The notes: a model not told the origin generated them from the letters alone. Counted from the stretch's first letter, positions 17,166 to 27,226 are shown. The stretch: DNA of 64,000 nucleotides from Salinicoccus roseus (GCF_003814515.1 NZ_RKQJ01000001.1:1116001-1180000); one strand, 5' to 3'. A program made the numbers and translations.

Positions 17166-19754
17166 CTACATATCAAATTGCAGCGCGCCGTCTCGGTAGT
17201 CTATCTTTACATTGATGCCTTCCGACATATCCGCTTCAATTAGTTTCCTTGCAAGCGGTGTTTCTATGTGACGCTGGATGAAGCGTTTGAGCGGACGTGC
17301 ACCGAACTGCGGTTCGTAGGCCTCTTCAGATATCCAGTCCTTGACCGCATCAGTGACTTCAACGGTCATATGCTGGTCTGTAAGGCGCCTGTTCAGGTCA
17401 TTGATCAGCTTGTCTGTAATGAGCTTCATGTTCTCCCTGGACAGCGGACTGAAGATGACGATGTCGTCCATGCGGTTGATGATCTCAGGTTTGAAGTGCT
17501 GATGGACCTCCTTCATGACGATGTCCTTCGTACCTTCGGAGATCTCCCCATCCTGCATCACCGTATCGAGCAGATGGTTCGAGCCGATATTCGATGTCAT
17601 GATGATGATCGTATTCCTGAAGTCGACCGACCTTCCCTTCGAATCCGTCAGGCGGCCTTCGTCCAGCAGCTGGAGCAGGATGTTGAAGACATCCGTGTGG
17701 GCCTTCTCCACTTCATCCAGGAGGATGACGGAGTACGGCTGGCGGCGGATGGCTTCCGTCAGCTGGCCGCCCTCCTCATGTCCGACATATCCCGGCGGTG
17801 CACCGATGAGCCTGGAGACGGCATGCCGTTCCATGTATTCACTCATATCGATGCGGATCATGTGCTTCTCGGAATCGAACATCGTCGCCGCCAGCGTCTT
17901 AGCGAGTTCCGTCTTGCCGACACCGGTCGGGCCGAGGAATAGGAAGCTGCCGGTCGGCCGGTTCGGATCCTTGATGCCGGCCCGTGCCCTTATAACAGCA
18001 TCGGCAACGAGGTCAACCGCCTCATCCTGCCCGACTACACGTTCATGAAGTATATCGGACAGCTTCAACAGTTTATCCTTTTCGGTTTCGACGAGCTTCG
18101 TTACCGGTATACCGGTCCACTGGCTGACGATGTAGCCGATTTCATCCTCCGTCACCACTTCGCGGATGATGCGGTTCTCACCGGCGCTTTCCTCCTGGAG
18201 GGCCGCTTCCAGCTCTGAGAGTTCACGCTCGAGCTGCGGCAGCCTGCCGTGCCGGAGTTCTGCGGCCTTTTCAAGCTCATAGTTGTTTTCGGCCTCCTCG
18301 AGCTCCTGCCGTGTACGGTCGAGCTCTTCACGCTTATCGTTGACCTTCTGGATCTGCCCCTTCTCCTTCTCCACACGCTGAGCGAGGGACTGCTGGGCTT
18401 CACGTCCTTCGGACAATTCCTTCTGCAGCTCTTCAAGCCGTGTCCTTGATACGGAATCATCCTCCGACTTCAAGGCCTGCTCTTCGATTTCAAGCTGCAT
18501 GACGCGGCGGTTGATCTGGTCGAGCTCGGTTGGATTCGAGCCCATCTCCGTCCGTATCGTGGCACTCGCCTGGTCCATCAGGTCGATCGCCTTATCCGGC
18601 AGGAACCTGTCCGTAATGTACCGGTCGGACAGTTCAGCCGCTGCAACGAGGGCGCGATCGGTGATCCGCACCCCGTGGTGCACCTCATAGCGCTCCTTGA
18701 GCCCGCGGAGGATGGAAATCGTATCCTCGACATCGGGCTCCGGTATCTGTACCTTCTGGAAACGGCGTTCCAGGGCGGAGTCCTTTTCGATATATTCGCG
18801 GTATTCATTCAGTGTGGTGGCCCCGATGCAGTGGAGTTCCCCTCGGGCGAGCATCGGCTTCAGCATATTGCCGGCATCCATCGCACCTTCAGTCTTGCCG
18901 GCGCCCACCAGCATATGGATCTCATCGATGAAGAGGATGATCCGCCCTTCCGACTCCTTCACTTCCTTGAGTACGGCCTTCAGGCGTTCCTCGAATTCAC
19001 CGCGGTACTTCGCACCGGCGACAAGCGCAGAAAGATCGAGTTCAAATATCGTCTTATCAAGCAGGCTGTCCGGGACGTCCTTGCGCACGATGCGCTGGGC
19101 GAGCCCTTCCACGATCGCCGTCTTGCCGACGCCCGGCTCCCCGATCAGGACCGGGTTGTTCTTGCGTTTTCTGCTCAGTATGCGGATGGAGTTGCGGATT
19201 TCCTCATCGCGCCCGATGACGGGATCCACATTGCCGCTCCGGACTTCCTCGACGAGGTCACGTCCATATTTTTCCAAAACTTCATATTGCACTTCCGGAT
19301 TTTGTGTTGTCACATGATTTCCCCCTCTTACTTTGTTGATGATCTCCCTGATCACTTCACTCTTGTTTCCGACGGTCTCCTTCAGGATCGGTTCCGTCTC
19401 GATGCCTGCCATGAGCATGTGTTCGACCGAGATGTATTCATCCTTCATTTCGCCCATGATCTTCTCTGCCCTGTTCACGACCTGTGTGAAGCCGTTCGAC
19501 ATGTACTGCCCATATTGGACATTGTCTCCCTTGACCACATTGTACTTCGACAGTTTTTCATCATATTTCGTGAGCAGTGCATCCACATCGATGTTGGCCC
19601 GTTCCAGTACATCCCGTGCCATGCTTTCATCTATGGTGAAGAGCGCCTTCATGACGGCTTCCACTTCGATCGACTGGAGCTTCATGTCGACGGAAATCGA
19701 CTGTGCCCTTTCGATGATGGACTGTACCGTGTACGTCATCCTGTTGATATCCAT
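17166..19754 (-). CDS. clpB: ATP-dependent disaggregase ClpB (Hsp104 family)
   Basis: An 862-residue AAA+ chaperone that, with DnaK, pulls proteins out of aggregates after heat or other stress. Domains in order: N-domain (1-150), first AAA+ with Walker A GEPGVGKT at 205-212, a coiled-coil M-domain (about 400-525, rich in Leu/Glu/Arg), and second AAA+ with [15 protein letters not shown] near 600. Pore loops [11 protein letters not shown] and GYVGHEEGG are present. It lacks the ClpP-binding IGF-type loop, as expected. The ATG at 19752-19754 is chosen because GAGGTGA precedes it and MDINRMTY matches the family start; the upstream ORF extension is not conserved. Controlled by a CtsR operator. Confidence 0.96.
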   Translation of the reverse strand: MDINRMTYTVQSIIERAQSISVDMKLQSIEVEAVMKALFTIDESMARDVLERANIDVDALLTKYDEKLSKYNVVKGDNVQYGQYMSNGFTQVVNRAEKIMGEMKDEYISVEHMLMAGIETEPILKETVGNKSEVIREIINKVRGGNHVTTQNPEVQYEVLEKYGRDLVEEVRSGNVDPVIGRDEEIRNSIRILSRKRKNNPVLIGEPGVGKTAIVEGLAQRIVRKDVPDSLLDKTIFELDLSALVAGAKYRGEFEERLKAVLKEVKESEGRIILFIDEIHMLVGAGKTEGAMDAGNMLKPMLARGELHCIGATTLNEYREYIEKDSALERRFQKVQIPEPDVEDTISILRGLKERYEVHHGVRITDRALVAAAELSDRYITDRFLPDKAIDLMDQASATIRTEMGSNPTELDQINRRVMQLEIEEQALKSEDDSVSRTRLEELQKELSEGREAQQSLAQRVEKEKGQIQKVNDKREELDRTRQELEEAENNYELEKAAELRHGRLPQLERELSELEAALQEESAGENRIIREVVTEDEIGYIVSQWTGIPVTKLVETEKDKLLKLSDILHERVVGQDEAVDLVADAVIRARAGIKDPNRPTGSFLFLGPTGVGKTELAKTLAATMFDSEKHMIRIDMSEYMERHAVSRLIGAPPGYVGHEEGGQLTEAIRRQPYSVILLDEVEKAHTDVFNILLQLLDEGRLTDSKGRSVDFRNTIIIMTSNIGSNHLLDTVMQDGEISEGTKDIVMKEVHQHFKPEIINRMDDIVIFSPLSRENMKLITDKLINDLNRRLTDQHMTVEVTDAVKDWISEEAYEPQFGARPLKRFIQRHIETPLARKLIEADMSEGINVKIDYRDGALQFDM

Positions 19755-19810
19755 ATTCATCACCTCTTGTTCTAAAATGGGAGCAGCTTTATTCAAACCG
19801 CCTCAAAATG

Positions 19811-19827
19811 TTTGACCTTTTTTGACC
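19811..19827 (-). promoter_or_regulatory. CtsR operator of clpB
   Basis: The minus strand reads GGTCAAAAAAGGTCAAA, a perfect heptad direct repeat with a 3-nt spacer, matching the CtsR consensus (A/GGTCAAANANA/GGTCAAA). It lies just downstream of the clpB -10 box, over the likely start point, so CtsR would repress clpB until heat stress. ctsR itself is not in the window. Confidence 0.93.
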
Positions 19828-19836
19828 TTTAACTAT

Positions 19837-19864
19837 ATTATACACCCACTGCATTTATTTTCAA
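19837..19864 (-). promoter_or_regulatory. Sigma-A promoter of clpB
   Basis: TTGAAA (19864-19859), 16-nt spacer, TATAAT (19842-19837) on the minus strand, directly upstream of the CtsR box. No HrcA/CIRCE inverted repeat was seen. Confidence 0.8.
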
Positions 19865-19931
19865 GTAATTGATAGCTTTTATCCGACATTTATTTTATAT
19901 TATATCCTAGGGTTTCATAGGAGGTTGAATC

Positions 19932-20756
19932 ATGGATATTTTGGAAATTATCCGTTACATATTTTTGGGGCTGCTGCAGGGGTTCACTGAACCGATTCCT
20001 GTATCATCCAGCGGCCATCTCGTCATCGCCCGGGAAATTTTCGGGATAGAGGCCAAGGGCCTGTCGTTCGAAATACTGCTGAATACCGCATCACTCATTG
20101 CGATACTCTTCATCTACCGCCAGGATATCACTGCAATCGTGGTCAATCTGAGCCGCTTCCTGTTCAAAGGGGCGCGGGATGAGGAAGCCGTCGAGGACTT
20201 CCGCTATACCATCTATCTCATCATCGCCACCATTCCGGTCGGTGTCTTCGGCATCCTGCTGAAGGACGTCATCGGGGACAACGTCTCTATGCTGACCGTC
20301 GGACTGATGCTGTTCATCACCGGCCTCGCACTCTGGTTCATCAAGAACAAGCGGGGCGTGAAGCGCGACGGCGACCTGAGCATCAAGGATGCCATCATCG
20401 TCGGGCTGGCCCAGTGCGTTGCACTGATGCCAGGCGTGAGCCGCAGCGGTGCCGCACTCGTCGGTTCAATGGCTGTAGGCATGAACCAGAAGAACGCCCT
20501 CAGGTTCGTATTCCTGCTCTACATCCCCGTATCGCTCGGCACGGCACTGATCTCCGTCGGGGACCTCGTGAACGACCCCGAGATCATATCGCTGGCCATT
20601 CCCTATGCGCTTGCATTCATCGCCAGCATCATCGCCACATACTTCGGCCTGAAGTGGCTTCAGGGGGTCATGGAGCGCGGGAACCTTGCAATCTTCACCT
20701 ATTACTGTTTTGCGCTCGGTTCATTCGCCATCCTGTATCATCTGTTCATCCTGTAG
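19932..20756 (+). CDS. uppP: Undecaprenyl-diphosphatase (UppP/BacA)
   Basis: A 274-residue polytopic membrane enzyme that recycles undecaprenyl diphosphate to the monophosphate carrier used for peptidoglycan, and gives bacitracin tolerance. The signature LLQGFTEPIPVSSSGHL is at residues 14-30 and the second catalytic motif LMPGVSRSGAALVG is near 163-176. About eight membrane helices. The start ATG follows AGGAGGTTG. Monocistronic; it ends before a hairpin that serves the convergent sufT-like gene. Confidence 0.93.
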   Translation: MDILEIIRYIFLGLLQGFTEPIPVSSSGHLVIAREIFGIEAKGLSFEILLNTASLIAILFIYRQDITAIVVNLSRFLFKGARDEEAVEDFRYTIYLIIATIPVGVFGILLKDVIGDNVSMLTVGLMLFITGLALWFIKNKRGVKRDGDLSIKDAIIVGLAQCVALMPGVSRSGAALVGSMAVGMNQKNALRFVFLLYIPVSLGTALISVGDLVNDPEIISLAIPYALAFIASIIATYFGLKWLQGVMERGNLAIFTYYCFALGSFAILYHLFIL

Positions 20757-20805
20757 GATATGGTCCATACAATATCATCCATACCCCGGCAGTACACACC
20801 GGACA

Positions 20806-20840
20806 CAAAAAAATCCCACAACCTTCAGGTTGTGGGATTT
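20806..20840. terminator. Intrinsic terminator between uppP and the sufT-like gene
   Basis: AAATCCCACAACC (20811-20823) pairs with GGTTGTGGGATTT (20828-20840). A long T-run follows on the minus strand, so it mainly ends the sufT-like gene, with weaker action for uppP. Confidence 0.85.
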
Positions 20841-20854
20841 GCTTATATGCCGGC

Positions 20855-21163
20855 CTAGCTCACACCGAGTGCTATCTTGGCGTAACGGCTCATTTTATCT
20901 TTGTCCCATGGCGGATTCCATACGATGTTGACTTCCGTCTCTTTGACTTCAGGAAGTTCGGAGAGTGCAGTTTTGACCTGGTCCACAATCTGTGGTCCCA
21001 TCGGGCAGCCCATGGAGGTAAGTGTCATTTCAACACCTGCGTTGCCATCTTCATCAAGATGTACACCATAGACGAGTCCGAGGTTGACGATATCGATGCC
21101 GAGTTCCGGGTCGATGACGTTCTCAAGGGCACCCATCATGCTTTCTTCCATTGCTTTATCCAT
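20855..21163 (-). CDS. sufT: Fe-S cluster assembly factor, SufT/MIP18 (DUF59) family
   Basis: A 102-residue single-domain DUF59 protein. Conserved features are the acidic helix EESMMGALENVIDPELGIDIVNLGLVYGVHLDE and the LTSMGCPMGPQI loop whose Cys is the conserved family residue. Such proteins help mature iron-sulfur proteins; in S. aureus the SufT homologue supports Fe-S delivery under high demand. The neighbours (HAD hydrolase, CoA-disulfide reductase) also resemble the S. aureus surroundings. The specific SufT name is inferred from family and context. Confidence 0.78.
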   Translation of the reverse strand: MDKAMEESMMGALENVIDPELGIDIVNLGLVYGVHLDEDGNAGVEMTLTSMGCPMGPQIVDQVKTALSELPEVKETEVNIVWNPPWDKDKMSRYAKIALGVS

Positions 21164-21282
21164 TTATCTCACTCCTTTTAGAGTATATACTATATAATAT
21201 ATCAAAAAAACTACACGATATAAACATAAATGATATGATAGTTATGATAGTTTTATGAATGTTGACAAGGAGATTTGCCGTA

Positions 21283-22095
21283 ATGGAAAAGCATCTTATA
21301 TGTTTGGACCTGGATGGGACGCTGCTGAACGACGACAAGGCAATCAGCCCATTCACCAAAAAAACACTACTCGAACTGAAGACACGCGGCCATGAAATCA
21401 TGATTTCGACCGGCCGCCCCTATAGAGCAAGCGAACCCTACTACCGGGAACTGGGCATGAATACACCAATCGTCAATTTCAACGGCGCCTTCGTCCACCA
21501 TCCCCAGGATCTGTACTTCAAGACAGTGCATGAGGAACTCGACCTGGAAGTCGCCCAGGAGATCGTCAAGCGTGTACCGGATTTGAACATACAGAACATC
21601 ATCGCCGAAGTGAAGGACAATGTCTATATCCACTACCATGACGAGGTGCTCTTCGAGGCCTTCAGCATGGGCAACCCGCAGGTCAAGATCGGTGACCTGA
21701 CCCAGAACATCGAATCGGGCCCGACGACCATACTGATCCAGGCTGAGGAACCGGAAGTGCCGGCCATAAGGCAGGCACTGGATGACCTGTTCGCCGAAAC
21801 GATCGAACACCGCCGCTGGGGTGCGCCCTATCCGGTCATCGAGATCGTCAAGAAGGGCATCAACAAGGCGGTCGGCGTCGACTACTGCCGGGGCTACCTC
21901 GGCATAGACCAGAAGTACACGATCGCCTTCGGCGATGAGGACAACGACACCGAAATGCTCCGCTATGTCGAGCATGGGGTGGCGATGGGCAATGCCATCG
22001 ATGAAATCAGGACAGTGGCCGACTACATGACCGACACCAATAATGACGAAGGCATCGGCCAGTTCCTGAACGACTTTTTCAAATTGAATCTATAA
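21283..22095 (+). CDS. Cof-type HAD-superfamily phosphatase
   Basis: A 270-residue cytoplasmic HAD IIB hydrolase that probably dephosphorylates small metabolites or flavin/sugar phosphates. Motif I is CLDLDGTLLND (nucleophile Asp9, acid Asp11), motif II is MISTGRP, and motif IV is AFGDEDNDTEML; the cap domain lies between. The ATG at 21283 is used because AAGGAG precedes it and the family start EKHLICLDLDGTLL follows; an upstream in-frame start at 21259 would overlap the RBS. It precedes the degV and cdr genes in a likely operon (20 bp and 2 bp gaps). Confidence 0.87.
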   Translation: MEKHLICLDLDGTLLNDDKAISPFTKKTLLELKTRGHEIMISTGRPYRASEPYYRELGMNTPIVNFNGAFVHHPQDLYFKTVHEELDLEVAQEIVKRVPDLNIQNIIAEVKDNVYIHYHDEVLFEAFSMGNPQVKIGDLTQNIESGPTTILIQAEEPEVPAIRQALDDLFAETIEHRRWGAPYPVIEIVKKGINKAVGVDYCRGYLGIDQKYTIAFGDEDNDTEMLRYVEHGVAMGNAIDEIRTVADYMTDTNNDEGIGQFLNDFFKLNL

Positions 22096-22115
22096 CAAAG
22101 AAAGGAGCAGATGAT

Positions 22116-22958
22116 ATGCAGTTGATCGCAGACAGCTGTTCAGATATCTCCGTGGAGGAACTGGACAGGATGGAGATAGAAATGATTCCACTGAAGATTA
22201 CGATTGATGACAAGGACTACCTGGACCAGTTCGACATTTCAAGTACGGAGGTGCTCGATGCCATTTCAGAAGGCAAACGTCCATTGACGAGCCAGGCGAA
22301 CCCTGAGGATTTCACCAAGGTCTTCCAGAAATACGTGGAACGCGGGGAACCTGTACTCTACATCGCCTTCTCGAGCGAACTCTCGGGCACATACCAGAGT
22401 GCCGTAATCGCAAAGGATACGATTCTGGATGACCACCCTGATGCGGACATCACCATCATCGATACGAAGGCTGCAAGCTATGGCCTCGGACTGATTGTGG
22501 AGCGTGCCCATGGCTATGTGGAATCAGGATTGTCCAAAGATGAGGTTATTGCCAAAGTCGAAAAGGATGTCAAGGACATCCGCCACTTCTTCACAGTCGA
22601 CGATCTCGACTATCTGGCAAAGGGGGGACGTCTGTCGAAAGGACAGGCATTCCTCGGCGGCCTGCTCAACATCAAGCCGCTGCTCCATGTTGAAGAGGGG
22701 AAACTCGTCCCGCTCGAGAAGCACCGTGGCACCAAGAAGGTGCACAGCAGCATGGTCAAGCACCTGATCGCCGACAATGTCACCCGTGAGGTGCATATCA
22801 CCCAGGCCAATGCGGAAGCGCAGGCGGAGCAGCTGAAGCAGAAGATACTGGACGGTACCACCATCACTGACGTCAGGATCAGTACAATAGGGCCGACGAT
22901 CAGCAGTCATACGGGCAATGGCACGGTAGCAATGTTCTATTTCAATGAAGGGGTGTAG
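22116..22958 (+). CDS. DegV-family fatty-acid-binding protein
   Basis: A 280-residue DegV protein. Family marks are the start MQLIADSCSDIS, the TSQANPEDF block, SSELSGTYQSA, and the lipid-carboxylate region with LDYLAKGGRLSKGQAFLGGLLNIKPLL. DegV proteins bind a fatty acid in a buried tunnel; some (FakB) present it to the FakA kinase for incorporation into phospholipid. Whether this one is a FakB partner cannot be told, since no fakA is near. RBS AAAGGAG; it lies 2 bp before the CoA-disulfide reductase gene. Confidence 0.88.
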   Translation: MQLIADSCSDISVEELDRMEIEMIPLKITIDDKDYLDQFDISSTEVLDAISEGKRPLTSQANPEDFTKVFQKYVERGEPVLYIAFSSELSGTYQSAVIAKDTILDDHPDADITIIDTKAASYGLGLIVERAHGYVESGLSKDEVIAKVEKDVKDIRHFFTVDDLDYLAKGGRLSKGQAFLGGLLNIKPLLHVEEGKLVPLEKHRGTKKVHSSMVKHLIADNVTREVHITQANAEAQAEQLKQKILDGTTITDVRISTIGPTISSHTGNGTVAMFYFNEGV

Positions 22959-22960
22959 GC

Positions 22961-24304
22961 ATGGGAAAGGTTATTATTGTAGGCGGCGTGGCCGGAGGCG
23001 CCACGACAGCCGCACAGCTCAGAAGGATCGATCCGGAAATCGACATCACCATCTATGAGAAGGGCCGCGACATCAGCTACGGCAACTGCGGCCTGCCCTA
23101 TCACATCGGCGGAGAAGTCGAAGAGCGCGACCAGCTGGTCGCGGCGACACCCGAAAGTTTTGCGGAACGCGATGTCACCGTCGAAATATTCCATGAGGTG
23201 ACGGCAGTCGATCCGGATAACAGGACGGTACAGGTGAAGGATATCAGAAATGACCGCACGTTCGATGCAGCGTACGACTACCTGATCCTCTCCCCCGGTG
23301 GTTCCCCGCGCCTCATTCCAGCACTGCTTGATGTGCCCCAGGCATTCGTCCTCCATTCCCTGGAGCACCTGGATGAAATCAAGGCCCACATCGAAGAGAA
23401 GAACATCACGCGTGCCGTCGTCGTCGGTGCCGGGTACATCGGCCTTGAGATGGCTGAGAACCTTGTCCACCGAGGCATCGAGGTGACGCTTGTGCACCGG
23501 GACACGGAAATCTATCGGCCGCTCGAGTCCGATATGAGCGATTTCTTCATGGAGGAGCTCAAATCCCGGGGAGTCGATGTGAAGCTCGATACGGAAATTG
23601 TGGAGGTTTCAGGTGATACTGCGACCCTCTCAAACGGTGAAAAGATCGAGGCTCCGATGATCATCGCAGGCATCGGCATCACACCGCGCACTGATTTCCT
23701 TGAAGGATCAGGCATCATATTGAATGATGAAGGCTATATCTGCACAGATAAGCATGGCTGCACCAACAAGGAAGGGGTATATGCCGTCGGGGATGCGATC
23801 GAAACGAACTACCATCACGTGGACCGTCCGGTCCATGTGGCACTCGCATGGGGTGCCCACAGGATGGCATATGTCATCAGCAACCAGATCAGCGGTGACA
23901 GTTCCGTCTGCTTCGAGGGGCTGCTCGGCACCAACATCATCCGCTTCTTCGACTACGATATCGCTACGCTCGGCCTGACCGAGCCGGAGCTTGCGGACTA
24001 TCCGCACTTTGTTGTGGACCATAGGCAGAAGAACAAGGCCGGGTACATGTCGGACAGTGTACCGATCCATGTCCGCGCCTATGTGGGCAAGGATGACGGC
24101 AAGATACTGCGTGCAGTCGTCGTCGGTACCGAAGGCGTCGACAAGCGCATCGACATCCTGTCGGCCCATATCCGCCTCGGCGGGACCGCCATGGACCTTG
24201 CCAACATCGAAGTCGCCTACTCCCCGCCATACTCAAGCCCGAAAAGCGTGCTCAACATGATCGGATATAAGGCGATAGAGAAAATGAAGAAAATACATGA
24301 ATAA
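22961..24304 (+). CDS. cdr: CoA-disulfide reductase
   Basis: A 447-residue pyridine-nucleotide-disulfide oxidoreductase that reduces CoA disulfide with NADPH, maintaining CoASH as a main low-molecular-weight thiol in staphylococci. The FAD motif is VGGVAGGATTAAQLRR (7-22). Cys43 in SYGNCGLPYHIGG is the single active-site Cys that forms a mixed disulfide with CoA. The NAD(P) fold is VVVGAGYIGLEMAENL and the second FAD motif EGVYAVGDAIE. No rhodanese domain is attached, matching the short staphylococcal type. It is last in the HAD-degV-cdr unit. Confidence 0.9.
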   Translation: MGKVIIVGGVAGGATTAAQLRRIDPEIDITIYEKGRDISYGNCGLPYHIGGEVEERDQLVAATPESFAERDVTVEIFHEVTAVDPDNRTVQVKDIRNDRTFDAAYDYLILSPGGSPRLIPALLDVPQAFVLHSLEHLDEIKAHIEEKNITRAVVVGAGYIGLEMAENLVHRGIEVTLVHRDTEIYRPLESDMSDFFMEELKSRGVDVKLDTEIVEVSGDTATLSNGEKIEAPMIIAGIGITPRTDFLEGSGIILNDEGYICTDKHGCTNKEGVYAVGDAIETNYHHVDRPVHVALAWGAHRMAYVISNQISGDSSVCFEGLLGTNIIRFFDYDIATLGLTEPELADYPHFVVDHRQKNKAGYMSDSVPIHVRAYVGKDDGKILRAVVVGTEGVDKRIDILSAHIRLGGTAMDLANIEVAYSPPYSSPKSVLNMIGYKAIEKMKKIHE

Positions 24305-24307
24305 AAT

Positions 24308-24338
24308 ATAACCCCCTCCAGCCGGAGGGGGTTATATT
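24308..24338. terminator. Intrinsic terminator after cdr
   Basis: ATAACCCCCTCC (24308-24319) pairs with GGAGGGGGTTAT (24324-24335). The tail is A/T-rich rather than a pure T-run. It lies between convergent genes and may serve both. Confidence 0.72.
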
Positions 24339-24350
24339 ATTAATAACGAA

Positions 24351-25763
24351 TTATTCCCCGCTTCTTCTTCCTCTTCTCGCAACAATCCAGATGAAGATTC
24401 CGAACCCGCCGAAGATGAGGAGCCCGGCGTATATATAGCCGTTGTTGAATCCTCTTTCTTCGATTACGGCATAGAGTTCCGTCTCTTCGCGGTCAAGCAC
24501 TGCCAGGAAGGCATCATCCTCCATGTCGCTGCTGCGCAGAAGGTCACCGATCAGGAGCCCGCTCAGCATCTTTCCTTCATCCTGGGACTCGATCGGGATT
24601 TCGGCATTTTCCGTAACCGACGTGTCGTTCAGATTCAGTATGAAATCAACATCGGAAGTATAGTATCTCTGGACATAATGTCCATCTTCGTTCTTCAGTA
24701 TCTCCCTTTCCCCTTCAAACATGTTCGGGTGCTGCGACAGCACGTTATTGAGCGACTCGATGTAGTCCACGACCTCCTGGTCGGTCCAGAGGTCCATCTG
24801 ACGGTGAACGTGCGGTATGTCGTCCCCATTCAGTGCGACTTCCGTTCCGTATTGGAAGGCGATCGGCCCCGGATATGCATACAGATAAGCCGTGAGCTGG
24901 CTGATGCGGGTGCCGGGGAACATGTTCTCTTCCACCGCAGACTTTGTGAAGCGTTCGCTGAACCAATGGTCGGCAAGCAAAAGTGTGCCGTCGGTCGGAT
25001 GTTCGGGAATCTCCCGGTCCGTCGTACTGAATGATTCAGTCAGCTGATTGGTTATGGCAGGGTCGTTCACATGGTCGAACCCTTCTGCAGACATCCCCTC
25101 CCCGGGGATGATGCCGTAGGTCGTCACGCCTTCAGGCATGAAGGTTTCGGCATCGATGCCATCCTGCACGAGGGTCATGCTGACTCCATCGACATCATAT
25201 TCGTCGACGAACGCCTGGGCCATCTCCTTGTACCGCGTCTGGTTGTCCGCATTGGTGAAGTCTATGAATTCGGCGTCGATCATATCATAATAGCTCTGCT
25301 GGAGTGCATTCAGCTCGGGATCTTCAAGTGCCGTGTAGCCATCGGCCATTGTGGCCGGCATATCGACGACGACTTCCATATCCCGTCCATGTGCGGCATC
25401 GATCAGGTCGCGGAATGCTTCAGCGCCGCCGAAAGCCGCTTCGACCTCTCCATAGGCTTCGACATCATAGCCGAGGTAATCTTCATCCGCCTTGTCGAAT
25501 ACCGGGGACAGCATCAGCGTATCGAAGCCCATCTTTTCTATGTAGTCCAGATTGTTTTGGATACCCTCGAAGTCGCCGCCAAACGGCAGCGGTGCGTCTT
25601 CATCGTCTGTGACGCTGATGTCATTCCCTGAATCGGCATTCAGGAAACGGTCGACGACGATCGTATAGATCCGTGCTTCATCGGCCTCCTGGGCCGCCAC
25701 TTCGCCGTTCGACATGGATATGCCCATGAGCAGAACCGCCATATATATCATTATTCTCTTCAT
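24351..25763 (-). CDS. Membrane-anchored GH13-like (alpha-amylase fold) protein lacking catalytic residues
   Basis: A 470-residue secreted protein with an N-terminal signal peptide (about 1-24), a TIM-barrel resembling glycoside hydrolase family 13 (YTIVVDRFLNADSGND, GFDTLMLSPVFD), and one C-terminal membrane helix (about 441-460) followed by basic residues. The GH13 catalytic regions are degenerate: region II reads VDGVSMTL, with Ser195 and Thr197 where the Arg and nucleophile Asp belong; region IV reads LADHWFSERF, so the NHD aspartate is Trp; region I lacks the conserved His. It is therefore unlikely to cleave glycans by the GH13 mechanism and may bind carbohydrate or cell wall at the membrane surface. 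It is intact, with no frameshift. Confidence 0.75.
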   Translation of the reverse strand: MKRIMIYMAVLLMGISMSNGEVAAQEADEARIYTIVVDRFLNADSGNDISVTDDEDAPLPFGGDFEGIQNNLDYIEKMGFDTLMLSPVFDKADEDYLGYDVEAYGEVEAAFGGAEAFRDLIDAAHGRDMEVVVDMPATMADGYTALEDPELNALQQSYYDMIDAEFIDFTNADNQTRYKEMAQAFVDEYDVDGVSMTLVQDGIDAETFMPEGVTTYGIIPGEGMSAEGFDHVNDPAITNQLTESFSTTDREIPEHPTDGTLLLADHWFSERFTKSAVEENMFPGTRISQLTAYLYAYPGPIAFQYGTEVALNGDDIPHVHRQMDLWTDQEVVDYIESLNNVLSQHPNMFEGEREILKNEDGHYVQRYYTSDVDFILNLNDTSVTENAEIPIESQDEGKMLSGLLIGDLLRSSDMEDDAFLAVLDREETELYAVIEERGFNNGYIYAGLLIFGGFGIFIWIVARRGRRSGE

Positions 25764-25853
25764 TGCTATCCTACCTTCTATTTTTATACTGCAAGTATAC
25801 TAGATAAAATTTGAAAAAAGCACCATGTCAATAAACGTTCACAAATTTGCATG

Positions 25854-25881
25854 AAAAAAGGCACCCTGTAGAAGAGTGCCT
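25854..25881 (-). terminator. Intrinsic terminator after the YisL-like gene
   Basis: AGGCACCCT (25859-25867) pairs with AGAGTGCCT (25873-25881) with one mismatch, followed on the minus strand by TTTTTT. Confidence 0.82.
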
Positions 25882-25894
25882 GGCCCAGTCCCGC

Positions 25895-26269
25895 CTACGC
25901 GAACAATGCGCTCAACGGACCAGCCGGTAGATAGATTCCAAGGGCAATCGTCACGATCAGGAATATGACCAGCGCGATGACGAGATTGCGTCCCGTCCCC
26001 TTTTTGCGCTGCTTGATCAGTGCCATCTCCATCAGGCCGATCGTGATGAGACCCGCAAGGAATTTGAGCCCGTACATCATCTGGTCGCCGCTGCTGAAGT
26101 CGAGGAACAGCATGAGGCCAGTGAACAGGATGATCAGGTAGATCAGCCTCAGGACCATATGCAGTGCTTTTGAATACTTGGATTCGCCATCCGGACTGTC
26201 GATCGAATTATACGTGATGATGAACAGTATGATCGCCAGTACGAGCGCTGTCAGGTGCAAGTGTATCAT
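25895..26269 (-). CDS. YisL-like UPF0344 (DUF1516) membrane protein
   Basis: A 124-residue membrane protein with four predicted helices. HLHLTALVLAIILFIITY at the start, MVLRLIYLIILFTGLMLF, and GLITIGLMEMALIKQRKKG followed by a final helix are characteristic of the UPF0344/YisL family, whose function is unknown. It lies between the FAH-family gene and the GH13-like gene and has its own terminator. Staphylococci carry a homologue in this region. Confidence 0.85.
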   Translation of the reverse strand: MIHLHLTALVLAIILFIITYNSIDSPDGESKYSKALHMVLRLIYLIILFTGLMLFLDFSSGDQMMYGLKFLAGLITIGLMEMALIKQRKKGTGRNLVIALVIFLIVTIALGIYLPAGPLSALFA

Positions 26270-26323
26270 TTAATCTTCCTTTCAAATATGAATCAAGAAT
26301 ATCTTATCATATTTCAGGAAGGA

Positions 26324-27226
26324 TTACCCATCAATATATGTCGTCAATGTACCGATGCCATTGACGGATATGCGCACCTCATCGCCGGGCTGCAGGAACT
26401 TCGGCGGATTCATGCCGGCACCGACACCGCCCGGTGTTCCCGTAGCGATGATGTCACCCGGCTCAAGGGTCACATACTTGGAGACTTCAGCAATCAGTTC
26501 GTCGAGCTTCAATACCATCTCGCGCGTGCTGCCATCCTGTCTGATCTCACCGTTCACCTTGGTTACGATCGATGTCTGCTCGGGATTCGGGAGTTCATCC
26601 TTCGTGACGATGAACGGCCCCATCGGGCAGCCGCCCTTCAGGCTTTTGGAAAGGAATGCCTGGTGATGTTCCTTCTGCAGGTCACGGGCAGTGATATCGT
26701 TGATGATCGTATAGCCGTAGATGTGATCCAGTGCCATGGAACTCTGGATCTTCTCGGCGCGCTTGCCGATGACGACGCCAAGTTCCCCTTCGTAGTCCAG
26801 TTCGCTGGTGATGTCCTGATGATTTGGAATCGTGGCCTCATCTCCGACCAGGCTAGTCGCCGCCTTTGTGAAGACATAGAGGCTCTGCACTTCGTTGTTC
26901 ATCTCTTCGGCATGCTTCCTGTAGTTCCGTCCGAAGGCGATCACGTTGTTCGGCGGCGTGACGGGTGCACGGAAAGTGATTTCATTGAACGGCGCCTTGT
27001 ACTGGTCTGCATCTCCCGACTCCTGTGCCTTTTCCACTAATTTTCGGACATGTTCCTGGAAATCCAGCGTGTGGTATCTAGAAATGCCTTCAAGCAGGGT
27101 TTTAGGATAATCCGCTTCATCTCCGAACGCTTCGAACAGCTTCGGAAGGATCCAGGCACTCTCCTCACGCTTTACTTTGACGCCGTAATACGTATGATTC
27201 CCATAATCAAATGTTAAAAATTTCAT
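26324..27226 (-). CDS. Fumarylacetoacetate hydrolase-family protein (YisK-like)
   Basis: A 300-residue cytoplasmic protein of the FAH superfamily. The C-terminal catalytic domain carries [16 protein letters not shown], the metal-binding acidic cluster [28 protein letters not shown] and the end block [16 protein letters not shown]. Members use a divalent metal to hydrolyse or decarboxylate 2-keto/diketo acids such as oxaloacetate; the substrate here is not decidable from sequence. The N-terminal ~80 residues are the usual variable lid domain. It is separate from the addA-coupled membrane gene by 48 bp. Confidence 0.85.
   Translation of the reverse strand: MKFLTFDYGNHTYYGVKVKREESAWILPKLFEAFGDEADYPKTLLEGISRYHTLDFQEHVRKLVEKAQESGDADQYKAPFNEITFRAPVTPPNNVIAFGRNYRKHAEEMNNEVQSLYVFTKAATSLVGDEATIPNHQDITSELDYEGELGVVIGKRAEKIQSSMALDHIYGYTIINDITARDLQKEHHQAFLSKSLKGGCPMGPFIVTKDELPNPEQTSIVTKVNGEIRQDGSTREMVLKLDELIAEVSKYVTLEPGDIIATGTPGGVGAGMNPPKFLQPGDEVRISVNGIGTLTTYIDG

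Noticed and set aside
19755-19931. CIRCE/HrcA element upstream of clpB
   Set aside because: No TTAGCACTC-N9-GAGTGCTAA inverted repeat was found; only the CtsR box is supported.
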